From contig JAFGPV010000203.1 of assembly GCA_016936015.1 (NCBI GenBank), positions 1 to 56,963 on the forward strand: 56,963 nucleotides of DNA. Reading direction: 5' to 3'. Position numbers and translations under genes: made by a program. The notes below the pieces were generated by a model. It did no database searches and was not told the origin of the DNA. It worked only from the letters and a program-made list of their open reading frames with translations. This DNA comes from Pirellulales bacterium (GTDB lineage: Bacteria; Planctomycetota; Planctomycetia; Pirellulales; Thermoguttaceae). Below, one piece after another: positions 56,676-56,963 of the stretch (the stretch's first letter is position 1; every line of letters starts with the position of its first letter).

Positions 56676-56838
56676 ATTTACATTGAAACCACCAGAAAAG
56701 GGAACGCTAGCCTATGGGCAATCGCGACCCGGTGGTTGAAGGCCATCCTGATTGGCCTAAAGGTTGAGAAGTCACCAAAAAAGGCTAAAAAAAACGTCTT
56801 TGGTTGACGCTCACCAAGTGCCTTCCACGGTTTTTTTA
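56676..56838 (+). ncRNA. Putative Cas12f tracrRNA
   Basis: A structured RNA read by eye. Stem 1: AACCACC (56687-56693) / GGTGGTT (56731-56737), enclosing GGG/CCC, CGC/GCG and GCC/GGC helices. Stem 2: AGGCCA / TGGCCT (about 56740-56758, loop TCCTGAT). Then AAAGGTTGAGAAGT, where GGTTGAG (56762-56768) pairs with CTCACC (56810-56815) and, inside, GTCACCAAA (56771-56779) pairs with TTTGGTTGAC (56799-56808). This order, and the TGAAGG...CCTAA...GAGAAGT core, match the Un1Cas12f1 tracrRNA as I remember it. A probable anti-repeat CCACGG (56825-56830) sits directly before a T7 tract (56831-56837) that can terminate it. The 5' end is not known. Confidence 0.78.
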
Positions 56839-56930
56839 TCAAGGATTATGCCCGAACTTCTTTTGATACAATAAGTTATCTGAGGGTGTCCTGAAATTCA
56901 CAGGCAATCCACAATCCATTTTACTTGCCC

Positions 56931-56963
56931 GTTCTTATTGCCACGGCGGTGGTTATAACGAAC
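56931..56963. CRISPR. Candidate single CRISPR repeat at contig end
   Basis: The last 33 bases start GTTC, end GAAC and are an imperfect palindrome (GTTC-TTAT...GCCAC / GTGG...ATAAC-GAAC around GGCG). A single copy cannot prove an array, but the form (GTT...AAC ends), the tracrRNA-like RNA in front and the assembly stopping here all fit. The tracrRNA segment CCACGG is identical to + strand 56941-56946, so it would pair with a repeat transcribed from the minus strand; then the array would run towards cas12f. Confidence 0.55.

Noticed and set aside
56850-56930. A second, degenerate CRISPR repeat before the terminal one
   Set aside because: Only short shared words (CAATAAG, GGCAATCCAC) are seen, with no repeat-length similarity.

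Overview
The window reads like one complete assembly contig from a planctomycete (Pirellulales-like), with GC-rich genes throughout. It starts inside a short tandem repeat and ends inside what looks like a CRISPR repeat; both are typical places for an assembly to break. Support for the lineage: an ompH-lpxC-lpxA-Gfo/Idh lipid A block, a giant secretin-N-domain protein without an obvious pore domain, a PEP-CTERM-tagged peptidase, a CsrA homologue, many two-component regulators, and several hypothetical families usual in Pirellulae. The lineage call is an inference from gene content.

Layout. 1-8 kb: fliG, an isochorismatase-like hydrolase, the secretin-N protein, an ARPP-1-like secreted protein and a metallophosphoesterase. 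8-12.5 kb: a methyltransferase, a Tat-exported fucose-isomerase-like protein, an HI0933-type flavoprotein and a DUF6788-like protein. 12.5-17.7 kb: the lipid A/outer-membrane block (minus strand), then bS18 and a short ribosome hibernation factor. 18-20.6 kb: a LysR regulator followed by a RACo-type corrinoid activator. 21-25.4 kb: a trehalose cluster (otsA-otsB, treT-like, DUF5752-like). 25.5-30 kb: a CsrA-receiver fusion, a histidine kinase and an NtrC-type regulator. 30-38 kb: a BshC-like protein, a glycosyltransferase, a Nif3-like protein, a RAYT transposase inside its own REP palindromes, a second NtrC-type regulator, a LuxR-type regulator and a XerD-like recombinase. 38-46.7 kb: a lipoprotein, ispG, a large secreted glycoside-hydrolase-like protein, a UroD-family protein, a Pro/Tyr-repeat secreted protein and agmatinase. 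46.7-54.8 kb: a sigma-54 promoter with amtB-glnK, an M14 peptidase, a large hybrid sensor kinase and an aminotransferase.

55.2 kb to the end is a different kind of DNA. An AT-richer gene encodes a 475-residue Cas12f-type (class 2 type V-F) nuclease. Downstream lies a roughly 160-nt structured RNA whose hairpin order and conserved core match Cas12f tracrRNAs, ending in a T7 tract. The last 33 bases form an imperfect palindrome that looks like a CRISPR repeat. No cas1, cas2 or cas4 is seen. This miniature CRISPR-Cas12f locus is the main discovery in the window.

A second theme is palindromic repeats. At least five families of REP/BIME-like or short-tandem-repeat elements fill the intergenic spaces. 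Two families have also inserted in frame inside four protein-coding genes, and one family is probably mobilised by the RAYT at 33.7 kb.
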